Numbered from the stretch's first letter, positions 33,235-42,873 are shown. The stretch is DNA of 64,000 nt from Paenibacillus nuruki (GCF_001721045.1 NZ_MDER01000086.1:186001-250000), one strand, 5' to 3'. Numbers and translations: made by a program. Notes: generated by a model not told the origin, from the sequence alone.

Positions 33235-34308
33235 TCATCTGGCAATTCGCCGAAAAATCAATTTCAATAATGGCGGAACTGCTAGAAAAATAAACAGCGT
33301 TCTAAATAACTGATAACAGCTTACCGTTGCGATATCTGCATTCACTTCATGAGCAATAATACTCATCTGATCCATACCACCCGGTGACATACTTAACATA
33401 GCTGTTGCTGGAGAGACATGATGCCATTTCAGCAATATAAAAGCAAGCATACCAGCAAATAACAACAAAACTGCTCCACTACCTAATGCCAAAGCGATCA
33501 TTTGCAACTTATTGGTCAATCGTTCTGGTTGGAGCATCAATCCAATCGCACTACCAATCAGCAATTGCGCCGCATCAAGAATCGCAGAAGGCAAAGCAGG
33601 TGCGTGTATCCCTGCCAACTGGATCACAGCAGTCGTAATCATCGGAAGCAAAATAAAAGCGGTAGGAAACCGAACTTTTTTACCCAGTATAGCCATACCT
33701 GTACAAGCGATAGCAAATAAAAAGATATTCGGAAACAATCCGCTCCAATTGGCTGTCGAATGGGCTAATGCTTCGGTTACACTGTCCATATCCACACCGA
33801 AAATAGGACTAAATATCAAAAGCGGTACACCAATAATAATCATCATTAAGCGTGAGACTTGAAGAAAAGTAACAACAGTTATATCAATACCTTTGACTTC
33901 TTCTGCCAAAATAACCATCTGTGTTAATCCACCTGGAATACTCCCTAACAATACTGTTGGAAATGAAATTCCTGAGATTTTGGTAATGATATACGCTGTA
34001 AACACTGCAAATAAAATCAGCAAAGCGGTTAAGCCGATCATCGAAGGCAATTGTCCACCGATCTGTTGCAAAGTTGCGATAGTCAATGATAATCCAATCG
34101 AATAACCGACGATAATCATCCCTGCATTACGGGCTGCATTCGGCCATAGTGGCGGTAATGAGGGGAATAATTTGGAACTGATAAAAATAACGATCATCGG
34201 TCCGAGCAACCACGGAATCGGTAGATGAATGACTTTAAATAATAATCCACCGATCAATGCAAGTGTCAGCGTATATAACCATCTGATCCATGGCTTTGGC
34301 TCAATCAC
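33235..34308 (-). CDS. AbrB family membrane protein (PF05145)
   Basis: The 357-residue protein has about ten membrane segments in two similar halves: GGLLFKVIHLPIPWLLGPM with SIPGGLTQMVILAEE, and later LLIGSAIGLMLQPE with SMSPGGMDQMSIIAHEV. The repeated PGG(L/M)xQM motif defines this family, often misnamed ammonia monooxygenase or AbrB regulator. It is a transporter-like protein of unknown substrate. Its start overlaps the stop of the MBL hydrolase gene by 4 bp, forming a two-gene operon. Confidence 0.85.
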   Translation of the reverse strand: MIEPKPWIRWLYTLTLALIGGLLFKVIHLPIPWLLGPMIVIFISSKLFPSLPPLWPNAARNAGMIIVGYSIGLSLTIATLQQIGGQLPSMIGLTALLILFAVFTAYIITKISGISFPTVLLGSIPGGLTQMVILAEEVKGIDITVVTFLQVSRLMMIIIGVPLLIFSPIFGVDMDSVTEALAHSTANWSGLFPNIFLFAIACTGMAILGKKVRFPTAFILLPMITTAVIQLAGIHAPALPSAILDAAQLLIGSAIGLMLQPERLTNKLQMIALALGSGAVLLLFAGMLAFILLKWHHVSPATAMLSMSPGGMDQMSIIAHEVNADIATVSCYQLFRTLFIFLAVPPLLKLIFRRIAR

Positions 34309-35033
34309 GAAGGATTCACGATCTCGTTAAGTCGTTGCTGAATATCCCCTTTAAATAATCCGCCATGATAACAAATAACCGTTTCGATCGGAAGCTGTTG
34401 AAAAGCACGAAGTGATTCGGTTGCTTGTTCCATATCTAATGTAAACATAGGATTAGGACCTTGCAATTCACCATTTTCAACGATCATCGCATCTGCGGCA
34501 AACAACGTTTTACTCGCGATATCATAAAAGCTTGTATGCCCTGGCGTATGCCCCGGTGTATGTATCACTTGTAGACCTTCACCAAAAGGAAGAACTTCAT
34601 TTCCTTGTAGAACATGAGTCACATTATCCGGCGTATTCGCTGAAAATACACTGCGGAATGATTGTTGTAAATGTTCGGATAGCGGTTCAAGCACTGTATC
34701 GATTCGTTCAGGTTTGGCTTTGGCAAAAGGATGTGTTCCATTGATTGCCCCTGCATCTTTAGCTTGTGCATATACATTCAGTTTACCTTTAGTAGCTTCC
34801 AAAAACTGAGGTAAACTTCCCACATGATCGAGATCATCATGAGACAAAATAATCGTTTTGACCGGATACGCAGGATCGATCTGCTTCATAATAATGTCGT
34901 AACAACCTGGAACACCAGTATCAATCAACACCGCTTGATCTTCTGTATAAATAACCACTGGATGGATTACCATTTCATGTTCGCCCATCGGTATTTTAAT
35001 TTCTAACATTTCGATATGATCTGCAATTTTCAT
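34305..35033 (-). CDS. MBL-fold metallo-hydrolase
   Basis: The 242-residue cytosolic enzyme has the metal site LSHDDLDHVGSL (an H-x-D-D-x-D-H variant: HDDLDH), HTPGHTPGHTSFY, and FAADAMIVENGEL. These bind two metal ions for hydrolysis of a thioester, lactone or phosphodiester. The first metal histidine is in the form SHDDLDHVG, common in the glyoxalase II-like branch. It is first in the operon with the AbrB-family membrane gene. The substrate is not known. Confidence 0.85.
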   Translation of the reverse strand: MKIADHIEMLEIKIPMGEHEMVIHPVVIYTEDQAVLIDTGVPGCYDIIMKQIDPAYPVKTIILSHDDLDHVGSLPQFLEATKGKLNVYAQAKDAGAINGTHPFAKAKPERIDTVLEPLSEHLQQSFRSVFSANTPDNVTHVLQGNEVLPFGEGLQVIHTPGHTPGHTSFYDIASKTLFAADAMIVENGELQGPNPMFTLDMEQATESLRAFQQLPIETVICYHGGLFKGDIQQRLNEIVNPS

Positions 35034-35121
35034 TATTCCCCAGAGTCTAGATAACGACTCCGGTTCACCTCCTCGTGTAGTAAAATACTCTATTTCTTAT
35101 ATCCACCATTATACGACATTG

Positions 35122-36216
35122 TTAAACAGCACAGACCCGGTTACGTCCTTGACGCTTCGCTTCATATAAAGCTTCGTCCACTTTGGCTAGCATAACATTC
35201 GGCTTGATATCTGGAAAAGTCGCTACACCTATAGAAACAGTAATCGATAATGTACGTTGATCCGGTAAAAGAAATGTATTGTGCTCAATTACATTCCGCA
35301 ATTTTTCAGCTACATGACTGGCATTGTCTTGAGTACAGTAATTTAAAATAACAATAAACTCTTCTCCACCTTTGCGAGCGCACGTATCCCCTGAGCGTAC
35401 AAACTCTTGCAGTAATTCTCCCATCTGAGATAGCACAGCGTCTCCGCTACTATGTCCATACGTATCATTGATTGATTTGAAATAATCGATATCTATCATT
35501 AATAAAGAAAAACTTTTTTGATTGGCTTTGGCATAATTCATTGTTTCTTCAAATAAAGCTTCAAAAGCACGTGGATTGTGCAGTCCTGTTAAATGATCTC
35601 GATTCGCTAACTCTTTCAATAACAGAAACAAATGATTCGATCGTGTAAGGTACACCAGAATGATATACGTGAATAATCCGCCTACCAAAAACACGCTTAA
35701 TATAATCAGAAATTGCCATAACATCGGATTTTCTAATGTCAAATAAAATAAAACCGGCGGCAAAATCATTGAACAACAGATCGTAATCAACCAGCGACTT
35801 AATAATACTCGATGCTCTCCAATCAATAATAGTGAAGAACATATCCATGCGCCCAGCACTATCGCTATACTTACGATTAATACATCCATATCACCGTATT
35901 CAAACAAGAACAGTCGCCCGAAAATAATAATTGTCCCTGCAATTAAACCAGAAAGCCTGCCTACCGTGTAGACCGCTCCAATCACTGCTAATGCTCTAAG
36001 ATCAATCAGAACATCACTTTCAGGAAGATGGAATCCCCACAGAATAAGAACCAATCCAAAAAGACCATACACAATACCAGCTAGACTTATAAAAAACCAT
36101 TTTCGTTTTATTAATTCATCACGAACTTTATTTAGTAACAAATTACCTAAAAACAAAAAGGTTGAGGTTAACGTTAAATTATTAATCAATTCAAGTACCA
36201 TAGGGTATATCTTCAC
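35122..36216 (-). CDS. diguanylate cyclase with 5TM-LYT sensor
   Basis: The protein of about 364 residues has six membrane segments with DLRALAVIGAVYTVGRLSG, an LYT-like motif, and a C-terminal GGDEF domain (from about residue 207). The active-site loop is GGEEF in ARKGGEEFIVIL, with RDHLTGLHNPRAF and DIDYFKSINDTYGH ahead of it. No RxxD inhibitory site is visible before GGEEF. It makes cyclic di-GMP. The start is uncertain: GTG 36216 is too near AGAGGA, and ATG 36201 has a weak site. Confidence 0.88.
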   Translation of the reverse strand: MKIYPMVLELINNLTLTSTFLFLGNLLLNKVRDELIKRKWFFISLAGIVYGLFGLVLILWGFHLPESDVLIDLRALAVIGAVYTVGRLSGLIAGTIIIFGRLFLFEYGDMDVLIVSIAIVLGAWICSSLLLIGEHRVLLSRWLITICCSMILPPVLFYLTLENPMLWQFLIILSVFLVGGLFTYIILVYLTRSNHLFLLLKELANRDHLTGLHNPRAFEALFEETMNYAKANQKSFSLLMIDIDYFKSINDTYGHSSGDAVLSQMGELLQEFVRSGDTCARKGGEEFIVILNYCTQDNASHVAEKLRNVIEHNTFLLPDQRTLSITVSIGVATFPDIKPNVMLAKVDEALYEAKRQGRNRVCAV

Positions 36217-36328
36217 ATCCTCTGACCAATCTGCTATCCTTTCTCTATATTCGACATATTACTCCAAATAGTTCATAGTTTAAAGCTAATTATGACAAAA
36301 TAATCCACTATAATATCAATGACATATC

Positions 36329-36361
36329 AAAAAGCCTGACGTATATCACGTCAGGCTTTTT
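36329..36361. terminator. bidirectional terminator between nitroreductase and cyclase genes
   Basis: AAAAAGCCTGACGT pairs perfectly with ACGTCAGGCTTTTT around TATAT. It is upstream of the cyclase gene and downstream of nothing on the plus strand, so it may close a transcript from the plus strand or insulate the region. Confidence 0.7.
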
Positions 36362-36397
36362 GATTATATATCATCTACTCATTTAGAAGAAATAATC

Positions 36398-37027
36398 TTA
36401 GAATGAGTTTTTGATAACTGCTTCAGTTAAATCAAAACGTCCAGAAGCATAAGCAGGTTTTGCTGCTTTACCTACGCTGATTAGGATCGTTGGGATATAA
36501 CGAGCAGGTACATTGAAATGTTCTGCAAATTTATTTTTATCAAATCCACCCATAGCACAAGTATCATAACCCAATGCTTTTGCTGCAAGCATTAAGTTCA
36601 TCGCTGCAAAAGAAGAATTGACATTTGCACTATCGCGTGCAAATTCAGCACTTTGATAAGCTCCATCAATTTGAGCCACTAATGAATCACGGATTTCTTG
36701 AGTCAATGCTCCTCCTTCAACAGCTGCATCATAAATTGTACCTGCATTTTTATTCGCTTCTAGATCCGCAAGAATAGCAACTACAAAAGAACTGTCTGAC
36801 ACTTGAGATTGGTTATAAGCGATTGGCAACAATTCTTGTTTTTTCGCTTCATCGTCAATGACAAGGAATTTCCAGTGTTGAAGGTTCCAAGCAGATGGAG
36901 CATCATTAGCTGCTGTCAGAATTGTATCCATATCTTCTTGCGGAATTTGGTAACCTTTTTCATACGATTTTACAGAATGGCGTTGCTCTATCACTTGAAT
37001 CGTTTCTGGCTTAATTGCGTTAGACAT
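36398..37027 (-). CDS. nitroreductase family protein
   Basis: ATG 37027 is used because AAAGGAG precedes it; the longer frame adds 25 unconserved residues. The 209-residue FMN enzyme starts with IEQRHSVKSYEKGYQIPQED, the arginine-rich FMN phosphate site, followed by NDAPSAWNLQHWKFLVIDD, and ends with YDTCAMGGFDKNKF. These are typical of the YdgI/YodC group that reduces nitro-compounds or quinones with NAD(P)H. Monocistronic. Confidence 0.88.
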   Translation of the reverse strand: MSNAIKPETIQVIEQRHSVKSYEKGYQIPQEDMDTILTAANDAPSAWNLQHWKFLVIDDEAKKQELLPIAYNQSQVSDSSFVVAILADLEANKNAGTIYDAAVEGGALTQEIRDSLVAQIDGAYQSAEFARDSANVNSSFAAMNLMLAAKALGYDTCAMGGFDKNKFAEHFNVPARYIPTILISVGKAAKPAYASGRFDLTEAVIKNSF

Positions 37028-37276
37028 GGGTTTATTCTCCTTTGGGGTGGGGGTTGTGAAAGATAACGATAAACTTAATTTCATTTGTGAATTAAGTAAC
37101 ATTTAGTAACTATCTATATAATTCATTGTTATTGTAATAGATATGTTGATAGCTTGTCAACAAATGTTAAACCATATTAATTCTGCTCCAGATATTGGTA
37201 AAATAAAACAAGCTCTCATCGAAAACCTTTCGAGATGTAAAAGGAATTTGCGATATAGAGCTTATGTGATATTTAT

Positions 37277-38488
37277 TCATTTCTGACGTTTATGAGTCCA
37301 GTCTTTCACCCATTCAAGCAAGCGAATATCTTGCCCTTTCCCAGCGATCACTGACAATCCAATCGGTGCACCTTGTACTGTAGCGACTGGAATACTAATC
37401 TGTGGCAGACCTGCTAGACCTGCAATACAAGACAATTGCATCGTCTGGGAACGACGACGTTCATTTTCTTCTCCTTGAATATTAAGATAAGGAGCTGCAC
37501 CTGTTGCTGTTGGCAACACCAGTAGTCCATGCGTACCCAATAATTGATATAGACGCTCACTCACTTGTTGTTTTAGAGCAAATGAATATGAATGATCTTC
37601 CAGACGTAATGTGGAAGCCCATGCAAATCGATCTGCAATATCTTTGCCAAAAGAAGGTTGTGTGGCTTCTATCCACTGCTGATGTTCTTGCCAGATTTCT
37701 AAAGCTTGGATCGTACGAAAAGCAGTCATCCATGCCGACAATCCTTCCGGTGCAATCTCTGTCCATGAAGTATGACCGTTGTTTTCTTTAAGATAGTGAG
37801 TCATTTCTTCCAACGATTCTTGCAAAGCGGTACGTGTATCGGGTTCTGCTAATGCCCAAGCTTCTTCTGGAAAATAAATATGATCGAATAGAGAATGCTC
37901 ATTATGCTCTTCTGAGGAATCGATTAATACTTTGCCTACTTCTAATAACATATCAGCAGAGTTCGCCATCCAACCTACGGTATCAAATCCTTGTGCAAGT
38001 GGAATCACTCCGTCGATCGGAACCAAACCATGTGTAGGGCGCATTCCATAAATACCACAATACGATGAAGGAATACGTACAGAACCTCCTGTATCTGTAC
38101 CGATCGCAAAATCTCGTAGACCTGCGGCAACAGCTACAGCTGAACCACTAGAAGAACCTCCCGGAATACGATCTGCTGCTTGTGGATTAATCGGTGTTCC
38201 ATAATGAATATTTTGCCCATTTAAGCTATACATCAATTCATCGGTATGTGTTGTTCCTTGTAGAATAGCTCCAGCTTCGAGTAATCGCTCTATCGCTGAA
38301 GAAGTGTAACTAGCAGGCGAATGAGTCCGCAACCAGTCTGGATTCCCTGCACTAGCTGTATGACCTGCAAGAGCAAATACATCTTTAACTCCGAATGTCC
38401 ATCCAGAAAGTGATCCTTGTAGCGCCTGTGGTGAAGATGAAGCCATCGTCAATTGCTCGTTCATAAAGGCATTCCATGTTGAACTCAT
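37277..38488 (-). CDS. amidase signature family amidase
   Basis: The 403-residue enzyme has the Ser-cis-Ser-Lys triad. Lys is in FGVKDVFALAGH near residue 35, and GGSSSGSAVAVAAGLRDFAIGTDTGGSVR carries the paired serines near residues 111 and 133-138. Length and gaps match small amidases that hydrolyse amides, ureas or plant-type auxin amides. The substrate is not predictable. It is divergent from an Lrp-type regulator across 201 bp. Confidence 0.88.
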   Translation of the reverse strand: MSSTWNAFMNEQLTMASSSPQALQGSLSGWTFGVKDVFALAGHTASAGNPDWLRTHSPASYTSSAIERLLEAGAILQGTTHTDELMYSLNGQNIHYGTPINPQAADRIPGGSSSGSAVAVAAGLRDFAIGTDTGGSVRIPSSYCGIYGMRPTHGLVPIDGVIPLAQGFDTVGWMANSADMLLEVGKVLIDSSEEHNEHSLFDHIYFPEEAWALAEPDTRTALQESLEEMTHYLKENNGHTSWTEIAPEGLSAWMTAFRTIQALEIWQEHQQWIEATQPSFGKDIADRFAWASTLRLEDHSYSFALKQQVSERLYQLLGTHGLLVLPTATGAAPYLNIQGEENERRRSQTMQLSCIAGLAGLPQISIPVATVQGAPIGLSVIAGKGQDIRLLEWVKDWTHKRQK

Positions 38489-38689
38489 CTCTATTCCTCC
38501 CTACCGATACCATTCCTATTCATTCCTACATATCCACGTAAGCTTTGTGTAAGTAAATTTCAATTTTTATGTTGAAAACGATTTTTAATCATTATATATT
38601 TAAACATATCGTAAATGAAAGAGTTATTTTCGAACCAAAACGAAATAAGATAACGATGTAAATAAAAATGATTAGGAGGCATAAATAAG

Positions 38690-39172
38690 ATGAATCATCA
38701 CCGTTCTTCAACCGATCAACCTGTCGATATTGATGAGATTGACCGCAAAATTATTACCATTCTGAATAAAAACGGTCGAATTTCATATACTGACCTTGCC
38801 AAAGATATTGGTTTATCTCGTGTAGCTGTACAAGCTCGAATCAATGCTTTGATAGAAAATGAAGTGATTGAGCGCTTCACTGCTGTTATTAACCCTGCCA
38901 AAATTGGGATTACTGTATCGGCATTCTTCAATGTAGAAGTGGAACCCAAGCATCTTCAAGAAACTGCGGATCAATTAGCCGAAGAACCGTTTGTCACTAG
39001 CCTTTACCATATGACAGGACCTAGCAAATTGCATATGCACGGATTATTTATCGACAATCAAGAAATGGAGTCTTTTCTAAAAGATAAATTATACAATATG
39101 CCGGGTATTATGAGCGTAGACTGCCAAGTATTGATTACCCGTTACAAAAGTCGGATGGGAATGAGGCTGTAA
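38690..39172 (+). CDS. Lrp/AsnC family regulator, YwrC-like
   Basis: The 160-residue protein has an N-terminal HTH ([31 protein letters not shown]) and a C-terminal RAM domain. AGGAGG precedes the ATG. Three bases separate it from the first of two split chromate-transporter genes. The same triad ywrC-ywrB-ywrA occurs in B. subtilis. It likely regulates its own operon. Confidence 0.9.
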   Translation: MNHHRSSTDQPVDIDEIDRKIITILNKNGRISYTDLAKDIGLSRVAVQARINALIENEVIERFTAVINPAKIGITVSAFFNVEVEPKHLQETADQLAEEPFVTSLYHMTGPSKLHMHGLFIDNQEMESFLKDKLYNMPGIMSVDCQVLITRYKSRMGMRL

Positions 39173-39175
39173 TAT

Positions 39176-39838
39176 ATGAGTAAACCATCGACTACACCTT
39201 CCAAATCTACACCTACGACTCCTGTTTATCATAAAGCGACCTATAGTGAATTATCATGGGCGATGGTACGTACCGGTATTCTTGGTTATGGCGGTGGGCC
39301 TTCGGTTATGCCTCTTTTTCGTTATGAAGCAGTGACTCGTTATCGCTGGTTAAGTGATGATGAATTTGGCGAAATTCTAGCGCTTGGCAATGCTTTACCC
39401 GGTCCAATTGCTACGAAGATGGCGGCGTACTTGGGCTATCGTGGCAAAGGTGTGCTCGGGGCTATTTTAGCTGTGATCGCTCATATTCTCCCTTCTTGTC
39501 TAGCGATGATCGTGTTATTATCAGCAGTCTCTTACTTAAGCCAGTCCAAAATCATTCAAGGGATGATTGCTGCTGTGGTGCCTGTAATTGCTGTCATGCT
39601 GGGCGTAATGGCATACGAATTTGGCGAAAAAGCGGTTAAAGGACTAGGCATTAAAGTCGGTATTGGACTATTTATTGTAGCGTTTATTCTGTTGCAACTG
39701 GTAAATGTCCATGCGGCTATTGTGATTGCACTATTTTTAGCCTATGGAGCGGTTCATTTCAAATTTGTTCAATGGTTGAAAGATCGCCGTAACCCACCTA
39801 ATCCGCCTGTAAAGCCGACTGAAGGCGGTGGTGCTTAA
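39176..39838 (+). CDS. chromate transporter, short-chain subunit 1
   Basis: The 220-residue protein has six membrane segments and the CHR signature GILGYGGGPSVMPLFRYEAV, with LALGNALPGPIATKMAAYLGY as the second motif. Short-chain CHR proteins work as pairs equal to one long ChrA. The last base of its stop is the A of the next gene's ATG. Chromate efflux is the family role; sulphate-related transport is possible. Confidence 0.9.
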   Translation: MSKPSTTPSKSTPTTPVYHKATYSELSWAMVRTGILGYGGGPSVMPLFRYEAVTRYRWLSDDEFGEILALGNALPGPIATKMAAYLGYRGKGVLGAILAVIAHILPSCLAMIVLLSAVSYLSQSKIIQGMIAAVVPVIAVMLGVMAYEFGEKAVKGLGIKVGIGLFIVAFILLQLVNVHAAIVIALFLAYGAVHFKFVQWLKDRRNPPNPPVKPTEGGGA

Positions 39839-40401
39839 TGGTGACACTGACTATTGATTGGATCGAATGGCTTCGTTTATTTTGGGGCTTTTTTCTAGCC
39901 AATGTACTTGGTTATGGTGGAGGCCCTGCTTCAATTCCACTGATGTACAACGAGATTGTAGCGCATTACCACTGGCTAGATGACAAAACATTTTCGAATG
40001 TGCTAGCGCTTGGTAATACACTTCCCGGGCCTATTGCCACGAAGATTGCTGCTTTTGTCGGGTATGATGTCTCAGGAATAGGCGGAATATTTATCGCTTT
40101 ATTTGCGACGATTGTCCCTTCGGCAGTGGCTTTGATTCTACTGCTTAATCTATTGCAGAAATACCGTACTTCTCCTGTAGTCAAAGGATTAACATTACTG
40201 GTTCAGCCTGTTATCGCTGTAATGATGGCGGTACTGACATGGCAATTAACAGCAGGTTCGTTTGTCTCGATAGGCATCTGGCAAAGTCTTGGTATTGCTG
40301 CTGTCGCTTTCTGGGCGATGCAAATTCGCAAGATTCATCCTGCGTTTGTGATTCTAGCGGCTTTTGTCTATGGTGCATTGGTACTTCCGAATTTTATTTG
40401 A
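39838..40401 (+). CDS. chromate transporter, short-chain subunit 2
   Basis: The 187-residue partner repeats the CHR fold: NVLGYGGGPASIPLMYNEIV and LALGNTLPGPIATKIAAFVGY. It overlaps the preceding gene by one base. The two products should form the two halves of the transporter. A terminator follows. Confidence 0.9.
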   Translation: MVTLTIDWIEWLRLFWGFFLANVLGYGGGPASIPLMYNEIVAHYHWLDDKTFSNVLALGNTLPGPIATKIAAFVGYDVSGIGGIFIALFATIVPSAVALILLLNLLQKYRTSPVVKGLTLLVQPVIAVMMAVLTWQLTAGSFVSIGIWQSLGIAAVAFWAMQIRKIHPAFVILAAFVYGALVLPNFI

Positions 40402-40429
40402 TCAACATAATATCAATCAAATGTACACC

Positions 40430-40461
40430 AAAAACGACTGTAGATCATCTACAGTCGTTTT
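40430..40461. terminator. bidirectional terminator after the chromate transporter operon
   Basis: AAAACGACTGTAGA pairs with TCTACAGTCGTTTT around TCA, with A and T runs on either side, so it also serves the secreted-protein gene on the minus strand. Confidence 0.85.
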
Positions 40462-40477
40462 TTACCTATTTATATGA

Positions 40478-41551
40478 TTAATCTGCAATATTGCTGTTAC
40501 CACTTACCCCGTTTATACTACCTGTTTGACCAGTGACAGGTGAACCATCGCCATTACTTGCAAATTGAAAAGCATAGCCGTAATTGGTATCTGCTTTGAA
40601 ATGTTGCAATTGATCGGCTGTGAGGTACGCACTTACATAGGTGTAGTCTACTTTTTGCGCATTTCCTTCATATGTCCATGCTTTGGCAACATTCACATCA
40701 TAATTCAATCCTTGTAGACGTTTGACTTCGGCTTGTACTTCTTTGCTGTGGGTTTCTAAAGGAGTGCCGTTCGAAAATAAATCGATCGCTACAAAATACT
40801 TCACATCTTTTCCGGCATATTGATCTAAAGCTTTTTTCACTCCACTCACGTACAATACTTCTCCATTGTTCGGTGTTGCATAACTTTCAGATACCATGCC
40901 TCCACTATTGGGCTGAGGGACAGGGTCAGATCCTTTTTTCTCGTGCGGTAATACATCGATTCTTACTCCTTTGTCTTTCGGTTTTGCTACTTTATCGTTT
41001 TTGATCTTTTTCAAATATCCTAAAGCATGATGCAGGATCGCATTTGCTTCTGCACGAGTGATTTCTTTTTTCGGATTCAAGTTTTTGTTGTGATCTAACT
41101 TTACAATCCCAAGCACGATAGCCAATTGTACTGAACCTAAGAATGAAGGATTTAGCTTTTTCATATCTTTGATATTAGGTGTAATCACATCAATCGCTGG
41201 CATGTTTCCTGCTGTTTGTAGAGCAGTCATCACTTCATCAATATAGCGTTCACGACTAATCTTTTGGTTAGAATGTGCTGCTTTGGATTTCAGTTTGAAT
41301 GCTTTTTCAATCATTTGGCTCGCTTGTTTTTGTGTTAATGTTTTACTGGATGCAATGGTTGTATTGCTAACTCCATTAATAGTCGGTTGAGCATGTAATT
41401 TCACCATTCTTTCTTGTCCGGTTACACCATTCAAGTCTTGAACGCTAGATGTAGCTGCAAAAGACATACTCCCTAGTGATAAAGATAAAATAGATGCAGA
41501 TAAGATTGATGTTACGATTTTTTTATTGATGTTGTTGTTTTTGTTATTCAT
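40478..41551 (-). CDS. secreted protein with SLH-like region and a C-terminal domain shared with the anti-sigma factor
   Basis: The 357-residue protein has a signal peptide (about 1-32, ending SMSFA). An SLH-like region occupies about 99-178 (SVQLAIVLGIVKLDHNKNL, KKEITRAEANAILHHALGYL), possibly for wall anchoring. A Pro/Ser linker precedes a domain of about 119 residues (221-339) that matches the extracytoplasmic domain of the anti-sigma gene product just upstream, about half identical by eye. Shared blocks are GKDVKYFVAID, AWTYxGN, TADQL and NGDG. An ECF-type promoter lies upstream. GAGGAGG precedes the ATG. Confidence 0.8.
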   Translation of the reverse strand: MNNKNNNINKKIVTSILSASILSLSLGSMSFAATSSVQDLNGVTGQERMVKLHAQPTINGVSNTTIASSKTLTQKQASQMIEKAFKLKSKAAHSNQKISRERYIDEVMTALQTAGNMPAIDVITPNIKDMKKLNPSFLGSVQLAIVLGIVKLDHNKNLNPKKEITRAEANAILHHALGYLKKIKNDKVAKPKDKGVRIDVLPHEKKGSDPVPQPNSGGMVSESYATPNNGEVLYVSGVKKALDQYAGKDVKYFVAIDLFSNGTPLETHSKEVQAEVKRLQGLNYDVNVAKAWTYEGNAQKVDYTYVSAYLTADQLQHFKADTNYGYAFQFASNGDGSPVTGQTGSINGVSGNSNIAD

Positions 41552-41599
41552 GGTAATTCCTCCTCGAATGTTTGAACAATAATGGCTTACACTATAAAA

Positions 41600-41622
41600 G
41601 ACGACGTTTAGCAGATCAGGTT
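41600..41622 (-). promoter_or_regulatory. ECF-type promoter before the secreted-protein gene
   Basis: On the minus strand AAAAATAACC (AAC at 41620-41622) is followed, 16 nt after AAC, by CGTC (41600-41603). The same arrangement precedes the ECF sigma gene itself (42874-42896), so both probably answer to this sigma factor. It lies in the 85-bp gap behind the anti-sigma gene. Confidence 0.7.
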
Positions 41623-41636
41623 ATTTTTGCTTTCCA

Positions 41637-42275
41637 TTATTTTTTAAAATCGATATCAATACCTTGATCCGCATCTACAGGCAAACCATCACCATTGGTA
41701 GCAAAGCGGAATCCGTAACCATAATGCGAATCTGCTACAAAATTCTTTAATTGATCGGCTGTAAAATAACCTGCAATATAGGAGTAATCGACTTGTTGTT
41801 GATTGCCTTGATACGTCCACGCTGTAGCATAACCTACCTTATAATGGAGCGCAGTCAGACGTTCTAATTCGTTCACAGCTTCTGCACTGTTAACCTCTAT
41901 AGGCTTCATATCGTTAAATACATCAATCGCTACAAAGTATTTCACATCTTTCCCTGCGTTTTTCTTCAAAGCTTGTTGAACTTCTGGACTATAGAATTTA
42001 CTTCCATTGACAGGTGTCGCATAACTATCTGATGGAATACCGCCTGAAGGGGTAGTTTCACTTTGAATAACCGTTCCAGATGCTGTATAGATCGGATTTT
42101 GTTGATTCCAGACATTTGTAGCCATAAATGAAATAATAACTGCCGCCGCGGCAAAAGCTATAGCACTTGACCATTTCAGCCAATACTTCGATCTTGGTTG
42201 ACGACGTGCTTCGTATCGGGTCAATAAATCATCGTCGATCTGTCCAATAGCACGATAAAGTTGTTCACTATTCAT
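41637..42275 (-). CDS. membrane anti-sigma factor with extracytoplasmic sensor-like domain
   Basis: The 212-residue protein has a cytosolic N-terminus (MNSEQLYRAIGQIDDDLLTR) of the short Firmicute anti-sigma type, a membrane segment at about 34-53 (SSAIAFAAAAVIISFMA), and an outside domain of about 119 residues (82-200) closely related to the C-terminus of the secreted protein encoded next. Its ATG overlaps the sigma stop by ATGA. It should sequester the ECF factor. The outside domain may sense the same ligand, or bind the secreted copy. Confidence 0.82.
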   Translation of the reverse strand: MNSEQLYRAIGQIDDDLLTRYEARRQPRSKYWLKWSSAIAFAAAAVIISFMATNVWNQQNPIYTASGTVIQSETTPSGGIPSDSYATPVNGSKFYSPEVQQALKKNAGKDVKYFVAIDVFNDMKPIEVNSAEAVNELERLTALHYKVGYATAWTYQGNQQQVDYSYIAGYFTADQLKNFVADSHYGYGFRFATNGDGLPVDADQGIDIDFKK

Positions 42276-42829
42276 AAGTAGATTCCTTCCTCTAGAAGAT
42301 AAGCTTTGAGCTTGGTACGTGTACGAAAAAGACTAGCTTTGACATTGTTCTCTTTCATAGCAAATTGCTCAGCCATCTCTGCTTGTGAACGGCTATACCA
42401 GTATCTGGCTAAAAACAAATTGCATTCACGCTCAGGTAACGTATGCAGAAATTGGTTGATCGTTTTTGCCAAATCTTTTTCCAAAATAGCTTGTTCGACA
42501 TCATGATCAGAAGGGATACAATCATCGAGTTCACCTAGAATAATAGTCATTTCTCCACCACGCTTTTGAGCTTTTTTCGCTTTGAATTTATCAAGTGATA
42601 GATTTCTGGTGATCCTGCCTACAAAAAAAGACAGTTTACTTGGGCGTTGTGGAGGAATGGCATTCCATGTACGAAGCCATGTGTCATTAACGCATTCTTC
42701 TGCATCTTCGGAATCACTCAAAATGTTATAAGAGATCGTATAGCAATATCTTCCGTAATGGCGGGAAGATTCTGTTATCGCTGCTTCATTTCTCGTTATA
42801 AATAGTTCTATAATTTCGTTATCTTCCAC
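42272..42829 (-). CDS. ECF RNA polymerase sigma factor
   Basis: The GTG at 42829 is 9 nt behind AAAGGAG and is preferred over a frame opening 12 codons earlier. The protein of about 185 residues has region 2 (YTISYNILSDSEDAEECVNDTWLRTWNAI, SFFVGRITRNLSLDKFK) and region 4 (RYWYSRSQAEMAEQFAMKENNVKASLFRTRTKLKAYL). An insert between regions holds GEMTIILGELDDCIPSDHD. An AAC-N16-CGTC promoter 45 bp upstream suggests autoregulation. Its stop overlaps the anti-sigma ATG. Confidence 0.92.
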   Translation of the reverse strand: MEDNEIIELFITRNEAAITESSRHYGRYCYTISYNILSDSEDAEECVNDTWLRTWNAIPPQRPSKLSFFVGRITRNLSLDKFKAKKAQKRGGEMTIILGELDDCIPSDHDVEQAILEKDLAKTINQFLHTLPERECNLFLARYWYSRSQAEMAEQFAMKENNVKASLFRTRTKLKAYLLEEGIYL

Positions 42830-42873
42830 GTATAGGCTCTCCTTTGTGCTACATATACTCTTCACTTATACAG

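Noticed and set aside
39380-40010. GCGCTTGG matches to the 3'-UTR repeat
   Set aside because: They encode LALGN in the two chromate transporter genes and lack the AAGCGC arm.
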